Assembly: GCA_002898995.1 (NCBI GenBank)
Contig: BEIM01000174.1
Location: 1 to 7,313, forward strand
Length of the DNA stretch: 7,313 nt
From: a bacterium HR36
GTDB taxonomy: Bacteria > Planctomycetota > Planctomycetia > Gemmatales > HRBIN36
Reading direction: 5' to 3'
The translations under genes were made by a program, and so were the position numbers. Of the stretch, positions 6,079-7,313 are shown piece after piece (position 1 is the first letter of the stretch; every line of letters starts with the position of its first letter). The notes below the pieces were generated by a model, which was given only the letters and a program-made list of their open reading frames with translations, was not told where the DNA came from and did no database searches.

Positions 6079-6756
6079 ATGCCCAGCCCATTCCCCGGAA
6101 TGGACCCCTACCTGGAAGATGCTCGACTTTGGCCGCAATTTCAGCAAGATTTTCTCACTCATCTGGCCGACCATATCCGCCGCAAGGCACGTTCCGAATA
6201 TTCGCTTCGCTTAGCGGAATACTCCTACACGCACACTTTGACTCTGTTTACCTCCGTGGTTCATGAGGAGCACCACGAGAAGTTCTTGGAGATCCGCAAC
6301 CGTCATAATCGCCCTGTTACTCGCATCGAGCTTCTGGGTATCGGAGTGCGGACCTTATCCACTGGCCGCGAACAGTATCTCCGAGCCCGCGAGGCTGCCC
6401 TGAGGCATGGCATCAATCTCGTGGAAATTGATCTGCTTCGCCAAGGGCAGTCTCCTCTGCCTCTGGACCACAGCAATCTCCCTGCTTTTGATTACCTTAT
6501 CGTCGTGGCGCGTGCCCGCCGGCCTGACTGTTACGAGGTTTATGCTTTTACCATAGACCGCCGGCTGCCGAAAGTGCGCATTCCCTTGCTTCCCGATGAC
6601 AGCGACCTTCTTGTGGACATGCAAGAGATTTTTGACCGCACTTATGACCGTTCGTTCGCCCAACAGCTCGACTATGCCAAGCCTCCGCCAGTGCTCCTGT
6701 CTGATGAAACGATGCGCTGGCTGGAACAGGTCCTCCGACCGTATCGCCGTCGCTGA
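6079..6756 (+). CDS. DUF4058 family protein, short and motif-degenerate variant
   Basis: This 225-residue soluble protein opens with MPSPFPGMDPYLE (1-13), the hallmark of DUF4058, a family common in cyanobacteria and planctomycetes and without an established function. Further family-like blocks are LEIRNRHNRPVTRIELL (70-86), GREQYLRAREAALRHG (96-111), LVEIDLLRQGQ (114-124), YEVYAFTIDRRLPKVRIPL (152-170), LVDMQEIFDRTYDRSF (178-193) and a closing WLEQVL. Two things differ from typical members as I recall them. The middle region that usually carries a PDV motif, between about 45 and 70, is much shorter, which makes the protein smaller than the usual 250 or so residues. The IE-LSP-NK block is replaced here by IELLGIGVRT, losing the lysine. 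If the family is nuclease-like, as that acidic/lysine pattern hints, this copy may be inactive; that is inference. A strong ribosome binding site supports the start. The gene runs divergently from the deacetylase operon and lies 50 nt ahead of the DUF4416 gene. Confidence 0.85.
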   Translation: MPSPFPGMDPYLEDARLWPQFQQDFLTHLADHIRRKARSEYSLRLAEYSYTHTLTLFTSVVHEEHHEKFLEIRNRHNRPVTRIELLGIGVRTLSTGREQYLRAREAALRHGINLVEIDLLRQGQSPLPLDHSNLPAFDYLIVVARARRPDCYEVYAFTIDRRLPKVRIPLLPDDSDLLVDMQEIFDRTYDRSFAQQLDYAKPPPVLLSDETMRWLEQVLRPYRRR

Positions 6757-6768
6757 TCGCTTGCGATC
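6755..6768. other. Short palindrome overlapping the DUF4058 stop codon
   Basis: GATCGC and GCGATC flank a TT (6755-6768), overlapping the TGA at 6754-6756. It could form a small hairpin with a CTTG loop. It lacks a following T-run and is followed by a gene on the same strand, so a terminator role is doubtful. Confidence 0.3.
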
Positions 6769-6806
6769 GGCGTTTCCCCACACCGCATGTACCGGCTCAT
6801 GCTTTT

Positions 6807-7313
6807 ATGGCCCACCCGAAACCCCATCCGCCGGTTGTTCTAATCGTGGCCGTGTTTAGCCGCCATGATCAGGCTCTCGAGTGGGGCCGACAGCGTCTGC
6901 AGGAGCGTTTCGGCCCTATCGCATTCGCTTCGCCGATATTCCCCTTTGGCCATACCGAGTACTACACTGCCACCATGGGTCCCGACTTACGCAAACAACT
7001 CCTGGCCTTCCGGCGCCTTATCGCTCCCGACTGCTTGCCGGAAATCAAGCTGTTTACCAACTCGCTCGAACAGGAACTGGCTCAGACACATCGCTTTCCT
7101 GAACCGCGTCCCCTCAATCTCGACCCAGGTTATCTCGATGCGGGCAAACTTGTTCTGGCCAGCACCAAAAATCATGCCCATCGGATTTACCTGCGGGAGG
7201 GCATCTTTGCTGAGGTCACTCTTTATTACGCCGACAAACGCTTCCAGCCTTGGCCCTGGACTTACCGCGATTATCGCCAGCCCCTGGTGCTCGGCTTCTT
7301 GGAACAGGTTCGT
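6807..7313 (+). CDS. DUF4416 family protein, 3' truncated by the window edge
   Basis: The frame starts at ATG 6807 and is still open at the last base (169 codons), so the C-terminus is missing. The translation matches my memory of the DUF4416 family: PPVVLIVAVFSRHDQAL (8-24), LQERFGPIAFASPIFPF (31-47), TEYYTATMGPDLRKQL (50-65), LIAPDCLPEIKLFTNSLE (71-88), LNLDPGYLDAGKLVLASTK (103-121), AHRIYLREGIFAEVTLYY (124-141) and PWTYRDY (150-156). Most conserved blocks are present, so only a short tail is likely missing. The function of the family is not established; no catalytic signature, signal peptide or membrane segment is visible, so a cytoplasmic location is likely. There is no strong ribosome binding site before 6807, but no in-frame alternative start lies just upstream. 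It follows the DUF4058 gene by 50 nt on the same strand and may be co-transcribed. Confidence 0.88.
   Translation, partial: MAHPKPHPPVVLIVAVFSRHDQALEWGRQRLQERFGPIAFASPIFPFGHTEYYTATMGPDLRKQLLAFRRLIAPDCLPEIKLFTNSLEQELAQTHRFPEPRPLNLDPGYLDAGKLVLASTKNHAHRIYLREGIFAEVTLYYADKRFQPWPWTYRDYRQPLVLGFLEQVR

Noticed and set aside
5934..6266. A 110-codon plus-strand frame running from the intergenic region into the DUF4058 gene.
   Set aside because: More than half of it overlaps DUF4058 in the wrong phase, and the upstream part has no signature or ribosome binding site.
6355..6783. A 142-codon antisense open frame over the DUF4058 gene.
   Set aside because: It is a shadow of the DUF4058 frame, which has a strong start signal and family motifs.

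Overview
The window looks like a stretch of planctomycete chromosome, possibly from the Gemmatales. I infer this from the mix of families: a formylglycine-generating-enzyme-like (SUMF1) domain fused to a sugar-hydrolase-type beta-propeller, a LipM-like acyltransferase, a PIG-L deacetylase next to an MFS permease, and DUF4058 and DUF4416 proteins. The DNA is moderately GC-rich. No rRNA, tRNA, CRISPR array or intact mobile element is visible.

Layout. (1) Bases 1-1151 (+) hold the 3' part of a gene whose product joins the end of a SUMF1-type domain to a five-bladed beta-propeller of the GH43/GH32/GH130-like type. (2) Bases 1152-2527 hold no convincing intact gene. They contain a 10-bp tandem duplication and, on the minus strand at about 1964-2220, what reads as the frameshifted C-terminal remnant of a lost gene. 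(3) Bases 2528-3493 (+) encode a lipoate/octanoate transferase-family protein with LipM hallmarks and two extra segments. (4) It converges, with only 10 bp between stop codons, on a two-gene minus-strand operon: a PIG-L/LmbE-type zinc deacetylase (5848-4976) followed 17 nt later by a 12-TM MFS transporter (4958-3504). (5) A 230-bp divergent intergenic region carries a perfect 16-bp palindrome and a small hairpin. (6) Rightward from it run a short, motif-degenerate DUF4058 protein (6079-6756) and, 50 nt later, a DUF4416 protein (6807 onward) that is cut by the window edge.

How the genes may work together. The deacetylase and permease are almost certainly co-transcribed and may handle the same small amidated (for example N-acetylated) compound; the substrate is unknown. 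The SUMF1-propeller protein probably binds or processes glycans. The LipM-like protein would supply octanoyl/lipoyl groups to lipoate-dependent enzymes and has no obvious link to its neighbours. DUF4058 and DUF4416 have no established function.

I do not see a clear new multi-gene defence or mobile system here. The most notable items are the SUMF1-propeller fusion, the unusual LipM-like enzyme, the degenerate DUF4058 protein, the divergent-promoter palindrome and the gene remnant in the long gap. All family calls come from recognising motifs by eye; no database search was run.
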